Shown in pieces: positions 26,347 to 34,712 of a DNA stretch of 64,000 nt. The translations under genes were made by a program, and so were the position numbers. The notes under the pieces are model-generated. The model saw only the letters and a program-made list of their open reading frames with translations, did no database searches and was not told the DNA's origin. This stretch comes from Rubrivivax sp. (GTDB taxonomy: Bacteria > Pseudomonadota > Gammaproteobacteria > Burkholderiales > Burkholderiaceae_C): contig JALHPF010000005.1 of assembly GCA_022842595.1 (NCBI GenBank), forward strand, positions 62,001-126,000, given 5' to 3'. How positions within the stretch are numbered: position 1 is the stretch's first letter; each line of letters starts with the position of its first letter.

Positions 26347-28074
26347 ATGGCGGTGCTCATCCCCGATACGCCGAAGGACTGCACCCGAAGCGAGCTGGTC
26401 GTCTATCAGAGGCTCGGAGAAGAACTCGACAAGGACTGGGTGATCCTCCATTCGCTCGGGCTCGTGAACCACGAGACGAAGCGACGCGGCGAGGCAGACA
26501 TCGTGGTCCTGAGCACGCGCGGCATCTTCGTCCTCGAGGTCAAGGGCGGTCACGTCTCCTGCCGGGACGGAAAGTGGTACTTCGGGACACCCGGCGAGAG
26601 GGAAGTCGAGCGCAAGGAAGACCCCTGGTCTCAGGCCTCAGGTGCCATGTTCGCGGTGATCAAGCGGATCAAGGCCGATGCGCCCGACCTCGAAGGCCTA
26701 CTCTGCGGCTTCGGCGTCGTCATGCCCATGGAGAGGTTCACCACCAAGGGCATGGAGATCGACCCCGAGGTGCTGCTGGACAAGCGCGATTTCGGCAGGA
26801 ACCTGTCCTTCTACATCGGCGACCTGGAGCGTCGATGGCGGCAGATCCATGCGGAGCGAGGTCTCCGCGAGCCGCGGCGACCGACCGTGGAGGACATCAA
26901 GCGGATTCGCAAGGTCCTCAGACCCGACGTCGAGTCGGCCTTCAGCCTCGGTTCGTGGCTGAACGGCCTCGAGCAGGAGCTGCTGCAGCTGACGAACGAG
27001 CAGATCCGGATCTCGCGGCGGCTGGCGGCCAACCCGCGGATGATCGTCACCGGCAAGGCCGGGACGGGCAAGACCGTGCTCGCCGTGCAGCGTGCTTTGA
27101 CGCTGGCCGAGCGCGGCCTCTCCGTCCTGTATCTCTGCTTCAACCAGCTGCTCGCCCGCCATGTCGCGGAGACGATCGGAGGCCGAGCCGGTGCCGACAG
27201 AGTCACCGTCCGCCATCTGCACGGGCACTACCGGGACGCGATCGCGGCGGCGGGCCTCCAGGAGAGGCTGCCGTCGGCAACAGCAGACCAGACGCACGCG
27301 TATGGCGTCGTGTATCCGCAGCTGTACGTCGAAGCGCTGATGGAGACCGAGCCGAAGCCGTTCGACGCCGTCGTGGTGGACGAAGCTCAGGACATCCTGA
27401 CGGCCGAGCACCTCGACGCCCTCGACCTCACCGTCGACGGCGGGCTGGATTCCGGCCGCTGGCATCTCTTCCTGGACCCGCAGCAGAACATCTACGGCAA
27501 GCTGTCCGAACAGGCCGAGAAGCGCCTCGACCGCATCAGCATCGCGCGCGACGAGCTTCTGGACAACTGCCGGAACACGCGCGAGGTCGCCTACCAGACC
27601 TCGATCCTGTCCACCCTGGAGGTCGCGGTCGAAGGCGCACCGTCGGGGCCGTCCTGCGAATGCGTCTTCTACGGGTCGCCTGCCGACGGCGTGGCCCGCA
27701 TCGAGGCGGAGCTACGGCGGCTGCTCGCTTCCGACGTGAAGCCGTCGGACATCGTCGTCCTGTCGACCCGCCGGCGCGAGAACTCCATGATCGCCGGCCA
27801 TGCCGTCCTCGCGGGGCTGCCGGTGCGGGACGTTGCCGAAGGCCCTGCCGCGAAGTCGATCGCTTTCTGCACCATGCATGCCTTCAAGGGGCTGGAGCGA
27901 TCCGTGGTGATCGCCATCGACCTGAGCGAGATCGGGCAGGACGACTGGGCGATGATCCACTACGCAGGTCTCTCGCGCGCAAGGACGCTGCTGCTGCCGC
28001 TGGTTCCGCAGGCCTGCGAACGCCGCTACAAGGAACTCGTGGCAGCCTTCGGCCGCCGCATCAGCCGCGGTTGA
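26347..28074 (+). CDS. NERD-domain superfamily 1 ATPase/helicase
   Basis: A 575-residue fusion. The N-terminal NERD nuclease-related domain is seen in KRRGEADIVVLSTRGIFVLE followed by VKGGHV (residues 42-68), with the Asp/Glu-X-Lys arrangement. Then comes an SF1-like ATPase: Walker A TGKAGTGKTVLA (about 234), Walker B VVDEAQDI (about 342), and MHAFKGLERSVVIAIDL near the C-terminus. It starts 1 bp after drmB, where DISARM usually encodes DrmC, so it may supply a nuclease function. No HKD (phospholipase-D) motif is present. The NERD catalytic activity is unproven. Confidence 0.82.
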   Translation: MAVLIPDTPKDCTRSELVVYQRLGEELDKDWVILHSLGLVNHETKRRGEADIVVLSTRGIFVLEVKGGHVSCRDGKWYFGTPGEREVERKEDPWSQASGAMFAVIKRIKADAPDLEGLLCGFGVVMPMERFTTKGMEIDPEVLLDKRDFGRNLSFYIGDLERRWRQIHAERGLREPRRPTVEDIKRIRKVLRPDVESAFSLGSWLNGLEQELLQLTNEQIRISRRLAANPRMIVTGKAGTGKTVLAVQRALTLAERGLSVLYLCFNQLLARHVAETIGGRAGADRVTVRHLHGHYRDAIAAAGLQERLPSATADQTHAYGVVYPQLYVEALMETEPKPFDAVVVDEAQDILTAEHLDALDLTVDGGLDSGRWHLFLDPQQNIYGKLSEQAEKRLDRISIARDELLDNCRNTREVAYQTSILSTLEVAVEGAPSGPSCECVFYGSPADGVARIEAELRRLLASDVKPSDIVVLSTRRRENSMIAGHAVLAGLPVRDVAEGPAAKSIAFCTMHAFKGLERSVVIAIDLSEIGQDDWAMIHYAGLSRARTLLLPLVPQACERRYKELVAAFGRRISRG

Positions 28075-28092
28075 CGGCCATCAGACAAGAAC

Positions 28093-31000
28093 ATGACCGA
28101 CAGTTCCTTCTTCGATCGACCGATCCTCAATTCGCCGTACGCCTGCCCGCAGCGGCACTGGGAACTGGATTCCTCGGGGCAGCCGACCCAGCGCATCCTC
28201 GAGTCCCGCCGCCCCGCCGAGTTCATCACGCCCATCCCGAAGCCGAAGAAGCAGAAGGGCGCCGGCAAGCAGGAGTCGCTGCTCTTCGACGAGGGGCTGT
28301 CGACCCAGGACACGCAGTACCACTCGGCCATCATCAACGGCGTGCGCGCCGAGGTCGACAAGTGGCGTGCGCTGCGCAACCCGGCCGACTGGAAGGTCAC
28401 GCCGGAAACCGCACGGCTGCTCCAGCACTGGCGGCATCACCAGTTCGCCGGCGTGCGGCCCTTCTTCTGCCAGGTCGAGGCGGCCGAGACAGCCATCTGG
28501 CTCACGGAAGTCGCACCCCAGCTCGGCAAGGCCGGCCAACGCTTCATCGAGCATCTCGACAGCGCCAATCAGGAGGCAAATCCGGGACTCGCGCGCCTGG
28601 CACTCAAGCTGGCCACCGGGGCCGGCAAGACCACCGTGATGGCGATGCTGATCGCCTGGCAGACCGTCAACGCGGTGCGGCGCCCGAACAGCCGCAAGTT
28701 CACGCGCGGATTCCTGATCGTCGCGCCGGGGCTGACGATCCGGGACCGCCTGCGGGTACTGAAGCCTAACGACCCGGACAGCTACTTCCGGCATCGCGAG
28801 ATCGTGCCAGGCGACATGCTGCCCGACCTCGACCGCGCCAAGATCGTCATCACGAACTATCACGCCTTCAAGCGGCGCGAGCGCGTGGAGCTGTCAAAGG
28901 GCGGCCGGCTGCTGCTGCAGGGCCGCGGCGGCGAGGAGCTCGACACGCTGGAGACCGAGGGCCAGATGCTGCAGCGCGTGATGCCCGATCTGATGGGCCT
29001 GGGCAACATCATGGTCATCAACGACGAGGCACACCACTGCTACCGCGAGAAGGCCGGCGCCGCCGTGGACGAAGACCTGAAGGGCGAGGAGCGAAAGGAG
29101 GCCGAGGAGAACAACGAGGCCGCACGCCTCTGGATCTCCGGGCTGGAGGTCGTGGCCCGCAAGCTCGGCATCGTGCGGGTCCTGGACCTTTCCGCCACGC
29201 CGTTCTTCCTGCGCGGGTCAGGCTACGTGGAGGGAACGCTCTTCCCGTGGGCGATGAGCGACTTCTCGCTCATGGACGCCATCGAGGCCGGCATCGTCAA
29301 GCTGCCGCGCGTCCCCGTGGCCGACAACATCCCCGGCGCGGAGATGCCGATGTTCCGCAACCTGTGGGAGCACATCCGCGGAAAGATGCCTAAGAAGGGC
29401 CGGGGCCAGGCAGAGAACCTGAACCCGCTCGACCTGCCGCCGCAGCTGCAGACGGCGCTCGCTGCGCTGTACGGCCACTACGAGAAGACCTATGCGCTGT
29501 GGGCCGCGGAGAATCTGCCCGTCCCGCCATGCTTCATCGTGGTGTGCAGCAACACCTCGGCGTCGAAGCTGGTCTATGACTACATCGCCGGCTTCCAGCA
29601 GCCGCAGAAGGACGGCAGCACGCGCCTCGTCGAAGGCCGGCTGTCGCTGTTCCGGAACCACGACGAGAACGGCAACGCGCTCGGGCGGCCGCGCACGCTG
29701 CTGATCGACAGCGAGCAGCTCGAGTCCGGCGAGGCCCTCGACGACACCTTCCGTACCCTGGCCTCCGACGAGATCGAGCGGTTCCGGCGCGAGATCGTCG
29801 AGCGCACCGGCGACGTCCAGGCTGGCCAGAACATCCCGGACAACGAGCTCCTGCGCGAGGTGATGAACACCGTCGGCAAGAAGGGCCGCCTCGGCGAGTC
29901 CATCCGGTGCGTTGTGTCCGTGTCGATGCTCACCGAAGGCTGGGACACCAACACGGTGACGCATGTGCTGGGCCTGCGCGCGTTCGGCACCCAGCTGCTG
30001 TGCGAGCAGGTCATCGGGCGGGCATTGCGCCGCTACTCGTACGACCTGAACGAGCACGAGCTGTTCAACGTCGAGTACGCCGACGTGCTGGGCATCCCGT
30101 TCGACTTCAACGCGAAGCCGGTCGTGGCGCCGCCGCAGAAGCCGCGCGAGACGGTGCAGGTGCGCGCCGTGCGACCGGACCGCGACGCGCTCGAGATCCG
30201 CTTCCCGCGCGTGCGCGGCTATCGGGCAGAGCTGCCGGCCTCGCACCTGGAGGCCGAATTCAATGCCGACTCGACGATGGAGCTCACGCCTGAGCTGGTC
30301 GGCGCGACCGAGACGCGCAACTCGGGAATCATCGGCGAGACGGCCGACCTGAACCTCGTGCACACGGGCGACGTGCGGCTTGCGCAGGTCGCCTACGAGC
30401 TCACCGCGCACCTCGTGCTCACGCGCTGGCGCGACGCCGACGGCGATCCGCAGCTGCACCTGTTCGGCCAGCTCAAGCGCATCACGCGGCAGTGGCTGGA
30501 GCAGTGCCTGGTCTACAAGGGCGGCACCTACCCGGCCCAGCTCAAGTACAAGACCCTGGCCGACATGGCCGCCAGCCGGATCACCGACGCGATCACGCGC
30601 ACGGCGGTGGGCAGCCGGCCGATCAAGGCCGTGCTCGACCCCTACAACCCGACCGGCAGCACGGCGCACGTCAACTTCAATACGTCCAAGACCGAGCGCT
30701 GGGAAACCGCGGCCGACCGGTGCCACCTCAACTGGGTGGTGCTCGACAGCGACTGGGAGGCGGAGTTCTGCCGCGTGGCGGAGAAGCACCTGCGGGTTAA
30801 GGCGTACGTCAAGAACCACAACCTCGGCTTCGAGGTTCCCTACCGCTACGGCTCCGAGATGCGCATCTACCGGCCCGACTTCATCGTGCTGGTCGACGAC
30901 GGGCGCGGCGACGACGACCTTCTTCGCCTGGTCGTCGAGATCAAGGGCTATCGCCGCGAGGACGCCAAGGAGAAGAAGTCCACGATGGACACCTACTGGG

Positions 31001-31164
31001 TGCCGGGCGTGAACAACCTGGGCAGCCACGGCCGGTGGGCCTTCGTAGAGTTCGCGGACGTGTGGCAGATGCAGACGGACTTCGCCGCGAAGGTCGAAGC
31101 CGAGTTCAACGAGATGATCGACGCGGCTGCGCCCGCCGTCGTGGCCGCGGAGGCGAGCAACTGA
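28093..31164 (+). CDS. Type III restriction enzyme Res-like subunit
   Basis: A 1023-residue SF2 helicase-nuclease. Walker A LATGAGKTTVMAM is at about residue 172 and the DEAH box INDEAHHC at about 309. The C-terminal helicase motif CEQVIGRALRR is at about 636. Near the end, a PD-(D/E)XK nuclease is visible as YRPDFIVLV ... LVVEIKGYR (about residues 926-955). Type III Res subunits translocate or signal along DNA and cut when two unmodified sites meet. The Mod subunit follows after 1 bp, as is standard. Confidence 0.92.
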   Translation: MTDSSFFDRPILNSPYACPQRHWELDSSGQPTQRILESRRPAEFITPIPKPKKQKGAGKQESLLFDEGLSTQDTQYHSAIINGVRAEVDKWRALRNPADWKVTPETARLLQHWRHHQFAGVRPFFCQVEAAETAIWLTEVAPQLGKAGQRFIEHLDSANQEANPGLARLALKLATGAGKTTVMAMLIAWQTVNAVRRPNSRKFTRGFLIVAPGLTIRDRLRVLKPNDPDSYFRHREIVPGDMLPDLDRAKIVITNYHAFKRRERVELSKGGRLLLQGRGGEELDTLETEGQMLQRVMPDLMGLGNIMVINDEAHHCYREKAGAAVDEDLKGEERKEAEENNEAARLWISGLEVVARKLGIVRVLDLSATPFFLRGSGYVEGTLFPWAMSDFSLMDAIEAGIVKLPRVPVADNIPGAEMPMFRNLWEHIRGKMPKKGRGQAENLNPLDLPPQLQTALAALYGHYEKTYALWAAENLPVPPCFIVVCSNTSASKLVYDYIAGFQQPQKDGSTRLVEGRLSLFRNHDENGNALGRPRTLLIDSEQLESGEALDDTFRTLASDEIERFRREIVERTGDVQAGQNIPDNELLREVMNTVGKKGRLGESIRCVVSVSMLTEGWDTNTVTHVLGLRAFGTQLLCEQVIGRALRRYSYDLNEHELFNVEYADVLGIPFDFNAKPVVAPPQKPRETVQVRAVRPDRDALEIRFPRVRGYRAELPASHLEAEFNADSTMELTPELVGATETRNSGIIGETADLNLVHTGDVRLAQVAYELTAHLVLTRWRDADGDPQLHLFGQLKRITRQWLEQCLVYKGGTYPAQLKYKTLADMAASRITDAITRTAVGSRPIKAVLDPYNPTGSTAHVNFNTSKTERWETAADRCHLNWVVLDSDWEAEFCRVAEKHLRVKAYVKNHNLGFEVPYRYGSEMRIYRPDFIVLVDDGRGDDDLLRLVVEIKGYRREDAKEKKSTMDTYWVPGVNNLGSHGRWAFVEFADVWQMQTDFAAKVEAEFNEMIDAAAPAVVAAEASN

Positions 31165-31165
31165 G

Positions 31166-33985
31166 ATGGCGACCAAGAAGAACAGCCCGCTGACCGTCGA
31201 GACGCTGAAGCACGGCGACGCGACGCGCAGGAACATCCCGACCGCGGAGTACCAGTCGGTGATGGCGAAAGACGAGCAGAGCCCCGTGCGGGTGGCCTAC
31301 GAGCGCCGCAACCGCGACCTCGACCCTCAGCTTGTCTGGCGCGGCAAGGACCAGCAGGACTGGTCGGACCTCGTCGTCCATGCGCCGCCGATGTACATCC
31401 AGGAGAAGGTCCACCCGAAGGTACTGGTCGACGACCTGCGCCGGGAATCGGAACGGCGCCGGGAGGAGAAGGCGCCGAAAGCCGATCAGGTCGACCTGTT
31501 CGCGGACTTCAACGGCCTTCCCAGCGAGGACGCGAGGACCGAGTTCTACCAGCACGACGGGCACTGGTCGAACCGGATGATCCTGGGCGACAGCCTGTCG
31601 GTGATGGCATCGCTGGCCGAACGCGAAGGCCTGCGGGGCAAGGTCCAGTGCGTCTACTTCGACCCGCCCTACGGCATCAAGTTCAACAGCAACTTCCAGT
31701 GGAGCACTACGAGCCGGGACGTGAAGGACGGCAACGCAGATCACATCACACGGGAGCCTGAGCAGGTCAAGGCATTTCGTGACACGTGGCGCGACGGCAT
31801 CCACTCCTATCTGACCTACCTCCGCGACCGGCTTTTGGTCTCGCGTGACCTACTTGCTGACTCGGGTGCCGTTCTCGTCCAAATCGGGGAGGAGAACTGT
31901 CACCTCATTCGCGCTTTGCTGGATGAGGTCTTCGGAAGCGAGAACTTCGTTTCCCAGATCGTCTTCTCGAAGACTGCCAGCGCAACGTCTGAGTATCTTG
32001 CGGGAACGTATGACGTCATAGTCTTCTACGCTAAATCGAAGGAGCATCTGAAATTTCGTCAGCCGTACTCCACGAAGCTGGTCGGAGGTGTCGGTGGATC
32101 CGCATACAAGAGGTTGCGCTTACCCGATCAGAACGAACGCAGCCTTACGAAGGAAGAACTGGCAGGGATCCAGCCCATTCCTGAAGGGGGGCGTGTCTTT
32201 CGAATCGACAATTTGACTAGCCAAAGCGTGGGGCGGGATAAGGGAGAGGGTGCCGCGTCGTGGTTTGCCGTGAATTTCGAGGGCAAGGTAATTCGTCCAT
32301 CCGAGAAGGTTCGCTGGAAGACGAACGAACAAGGGATGAATCGTCTACTTCGAGCTGGGCGATTGAGCGCAACGACAACGGGCCTCTACTACGTCCGCTA
32401 CTTTGACGACTTCGCCGCTTTTCCAGATAACAACGTTTGGAGCGACACCGGCATCGCTGGCTACGCATCGGATAAGCGGTATGTCGTTGAGACGTCAGAG
32501 AAGGTAATTCAAAGATGCCTTCTTATGGTCACAGATCCGGGTGATCTAGTCGTCGACCCAACTTGCGGGTCAGGGACAACAGCCGTTGTCGCCGAGCACT
32601 TGGGAAGACGCTGGATAGCGATAGATACATCCCGCGTTGCCTTAGCGCTGGCTCGCGCTCGCGTGATGGGAGCGCGCTACCCATACTTCCTTCTGGTGGA
32701 TAGCCGCGAGGGGCAACTCAAAGAGGCGGAACTGACACGGAGTGCGCCTCTGAATGTTCCGACTCACGGTCGTGTCAGACAGGGCTTTGTATATGAGCGA
32801 CTCCCGCACGTCATGCTCAGTTCTATCGCAAAGAACTCTGAGATTGATGTCATCTGGGACCGGCATCAAATGCATCTGGAGCCGATTCGCGATGCGCTTA
32901 ACAAGTCGGTTGGCAAAGATTGGCAGCCATGGCAGGTGCCACGTGAGAGCGATGTCAAGTGGTCCAAGGCGTCAAAAGACTTGCATGCGCAGTGGTGGCA
33001 CGCCATCCTTGCACGGCAACGGGAGATTGATGCGTCGATAGCCTCCAAGGCTGAGCCGGTGTACCTGCGTGACAGTCCTTTCCAGGACAAGAACAGGGTT
33101 CGGGTCGCCGGCCCGTTCACGGTCGAAAGCTTGTCGCCCCACCGCGTGCTGGCTGTTGACGAGAACGACGAACTGGTCGATACGGCGGCCGAACCCAAGG
33201 CCAAGTACGACACTGAGCGCGACTTCGTCTCGATCATCCTGGAGAACCTGCGCACCTCCGGCGTCCAGCAGGCGCACAAGCAGGACAAGATTGACTTCAC
33301 TTCGCTGATGCCCTGGCCTGGCAACCTCGTGTGCGCCGAGGGGCGCTACGTCGAGGGGTCCGCGGAGAAGCGTGCGGCGATCTTCATCGGCCCGGAGTTC
33401 GGCACGGTGGCACGCCCCGACTTGGTGGCGGCGGCGCGCGAGGCCGGCGACGCAGGGTTCGACGTTCTGATCGCCTGCGCGTTCAACTACGACGCCCAAT
33501 CGTCGGAGTTCGACAAGCTCGGGCGCATCCCGGTCCTCAAGGCGCGGATGAACGCCGACCTGCACATGGCCGAGGACCTGAAGAACACGGGCAAGGGCAA
33601 CCTGTTCGTCATCTTCGGCGAGCCAGACATCGACATCCTCGACGCCGGCGACGGCCGGGTGCAGGTGAAGGTGAACGGCGTGGACGTGTTCCACCCCAAC
33701 ACCGGCGAGGTGCGAAGCGACGGCGCCGACGGCATCGCCTGCTGGTTCATCGACACCGACTACAACGAGGAGAGCTTTTTCGTCCGTCATGCCTACTTCC
33801 TGGGCGCCAGCGATCCGTACAAGGCGCTTAAGACGACGCTGAAGGCCGAGATCGACGTCGATGCGTGGGCTACGCTCAACAGCGACACCTCGCGTCCGTT
33901 CGACAAGCCCAGGTCCGGCCGCATCGCGGTGAAGGTGATCAACCATCTGGGGGACGAGGTGATGAAGGTCTTCAGGGTCGCTTGA
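31166..33985 (+). CDS. Type III Mod-like adenine-N6 DNA methyltransferase
   Basis: A 939-residue beta-class methyltransferase, longer than typical Mod (about 550-700). Catalytic motif IV FDPPYGIKF is at about 165-173. The SAM motif VVDPTCGSGTTAVVAEHLG is at about 460. An extra C-terminal domain of ~300 residues (from about 640) contains a Rossmann-like DVLIACAFNYDAQSS segment of unknown function. Codon and base use change sharply from about 31840 to 33050, where the sequence becomes more AT-rich than both sides. That stretch covers the specificity part. It is the last gene of the tightly packed operon. Confidence 0.92.
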   Translation: MATKKNSPLTVETLKHGDATRRNIPTAEYQSVMAKDEQSPVRVAYERRNRDLDPQLVWRGKDQQDWSDLVVHAPPMYIQEKVHPKVLVDDLRRESERRREEKAPKADQVDLFADFNGLPSEDARTEFYQHDGHWSNRMILGDSLSVMASLAEREGLRGKVQCVYFDPPYGIKFNSNFQWSTTSRDVKDGNADHITREPEQVKAFRDTWRDGIHSYLTYLRDRLLVSRDLLADSGAVLVQIGEENCHLIRALLDEVFGSENFVSQIVFSKTASATSEYLAGTYDVIVFYAKSKEHLKFRQPYSTKLVGGVGGSAYKRLRLPDQNERSLTKEELAGIQPIPEGGRVFRIDNLTSQSVGRDKGEGAASWFAVNFEGKVIRPSEKVRWKTNEQGMNRLLRAGRLSATTTGLYYVRYFDDFAAFPDNNVWSDTGIAGYASDKRYVVETSEKVIQRCLLMVTDPGDLVVDPTCGSGTTAVVAEHLGRRWIAIDTSRVALALARARVMGARYPYFLLVDSREGQLKEAELTRSAPLNVPTHGRVRQGFVYERLPHVMLSSIAKNSEIDVIWDRHQMHLEPIRDALNKSVGKDWQPWQVPRESDVKWSKASKDLHAQWWHAILARQREIDASIASKAEPVYLRDSPFQDKNRVRVAGPFTVESLSPHRVLAVDENDELVDTAAEPKAKYDTERDFVSIILENLRTSGVQQAHKQDKIDFTSLMPWPGNLVCAEGRYVEGSAEKRAAIFIGPEFGTVARPDLVAAAREAGDAGFDVLIACAFNYDAQSSEFDKLGRIPVLKARMNADLHMAEDLKNTGKGNLFVIFGEPDIDILDAGDGRVQVKVNGVDVFHPNTGEVRSDGADGIACWFIDTDYNEESFFVRHAYFLGASDPYKALKTTLKAEIDVDAWATLNSDTSRPFDKPRSGRIAVKVINHLGDEVMKVFRVA

Positions 33986-34103
33986 TGGGCAACGGGAAGC
34001 AATCGATTGATGCCTGCCGACTTGGACTGGCTCACCTGGTGAGCCAGGTGGTCGCTACATTGCGCTCTGACTTGGGTGAAGACCGGAGCAGGAGAGACTT
34101 GTG

Positions 34104-34712
34104 GTGACGCTGAAGCCACACGCGAAGAATCGTCGCGTGCAAGTGGATAGGATCGAGATACTCGGGGTTTTCGGATCTGGCAAGACGACGCTTGCTCACC
34201 GGCTTGCAGGCGACAAGCTTCGGGTGCTTGCCGAGAGCCATGAACAGAACGCCTTCTGGGGAGACCGGCGAGCTGGCAAGACTCTTGGGTTCCTGCCGTA
34301 CGACCTGTCGTTCCTCCTGCAGCACGCCCATGTCGTCGCTATGGCAGATGGCACCGGAATGCGATTCTGCGACTGGTCCTTCGCGTCAGACCGGTTGTGG
34401 GCCTCAATGCGTCTCGGTCACGAGCTTCCTGCATATGAAGCTGTCCACCGACTGATCCTGAAACGAGTGGGACAGCCGCTGGGCTACCTCTACTTGAAGC
34501 ACCCGGTGAAAGAGATCGTTTCTCGCTTGGTTCAGCGTCGGAGGGAGCAGGAGGCAAGTTTCACTGAACAAGTTGCCGTTGCAGCTCAGCGGCTTGAGGA
34601 ACTAGTAAAGGCCTTGCCAATGGATCGGGTTCTCACCGTAGGCGATGACGTGGCCCTGGGCGCGGTCAACGCCTGGGTCATTGAAACAAGGAGGGCGGCA
34701 AGCGATGGCTGA
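34104..34712 (+). CDS. P-loop nucleotide kinase-like protein
   Basis: A ~202-residue protein. GTG codons at 34101 and 34104 are both possible; the second is better spaced from AGGAGA at 34090. The P-loop GVFGSGKTTLA is at about residues 22-32. A DWSFASDRLWAS segment resembles the DR(S/Y)-type acceptor-binding motif of deoxynucleoside kinases, and basic LID-like LVQRRREQEAS follows. The family resemblance is to small nucleoside/nucleotide kinases; the substrate is unknown. Its end overlaps the ATG of the next gene, and base composition is lower in GC than the preceding operon. Confidence 0.7.
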   Translation: MTLKPHAKNRRVQVDRIEILGVFGSGKTTLAHRLAGDKLRVLAESHEQNAFWGDRRAGKTLGFLPYDLSFLLQHAHVVAMADGTGMRFCDWSFASDRLWASMRLGHELPAYEAVHRLILKRVGQPLGYLYLKHPVKEIVSRLVQRRREQEASFTEQVAVAAQRLEELVKALPMDRVLTVGDDVALGAVNAWVIETRRAASDG

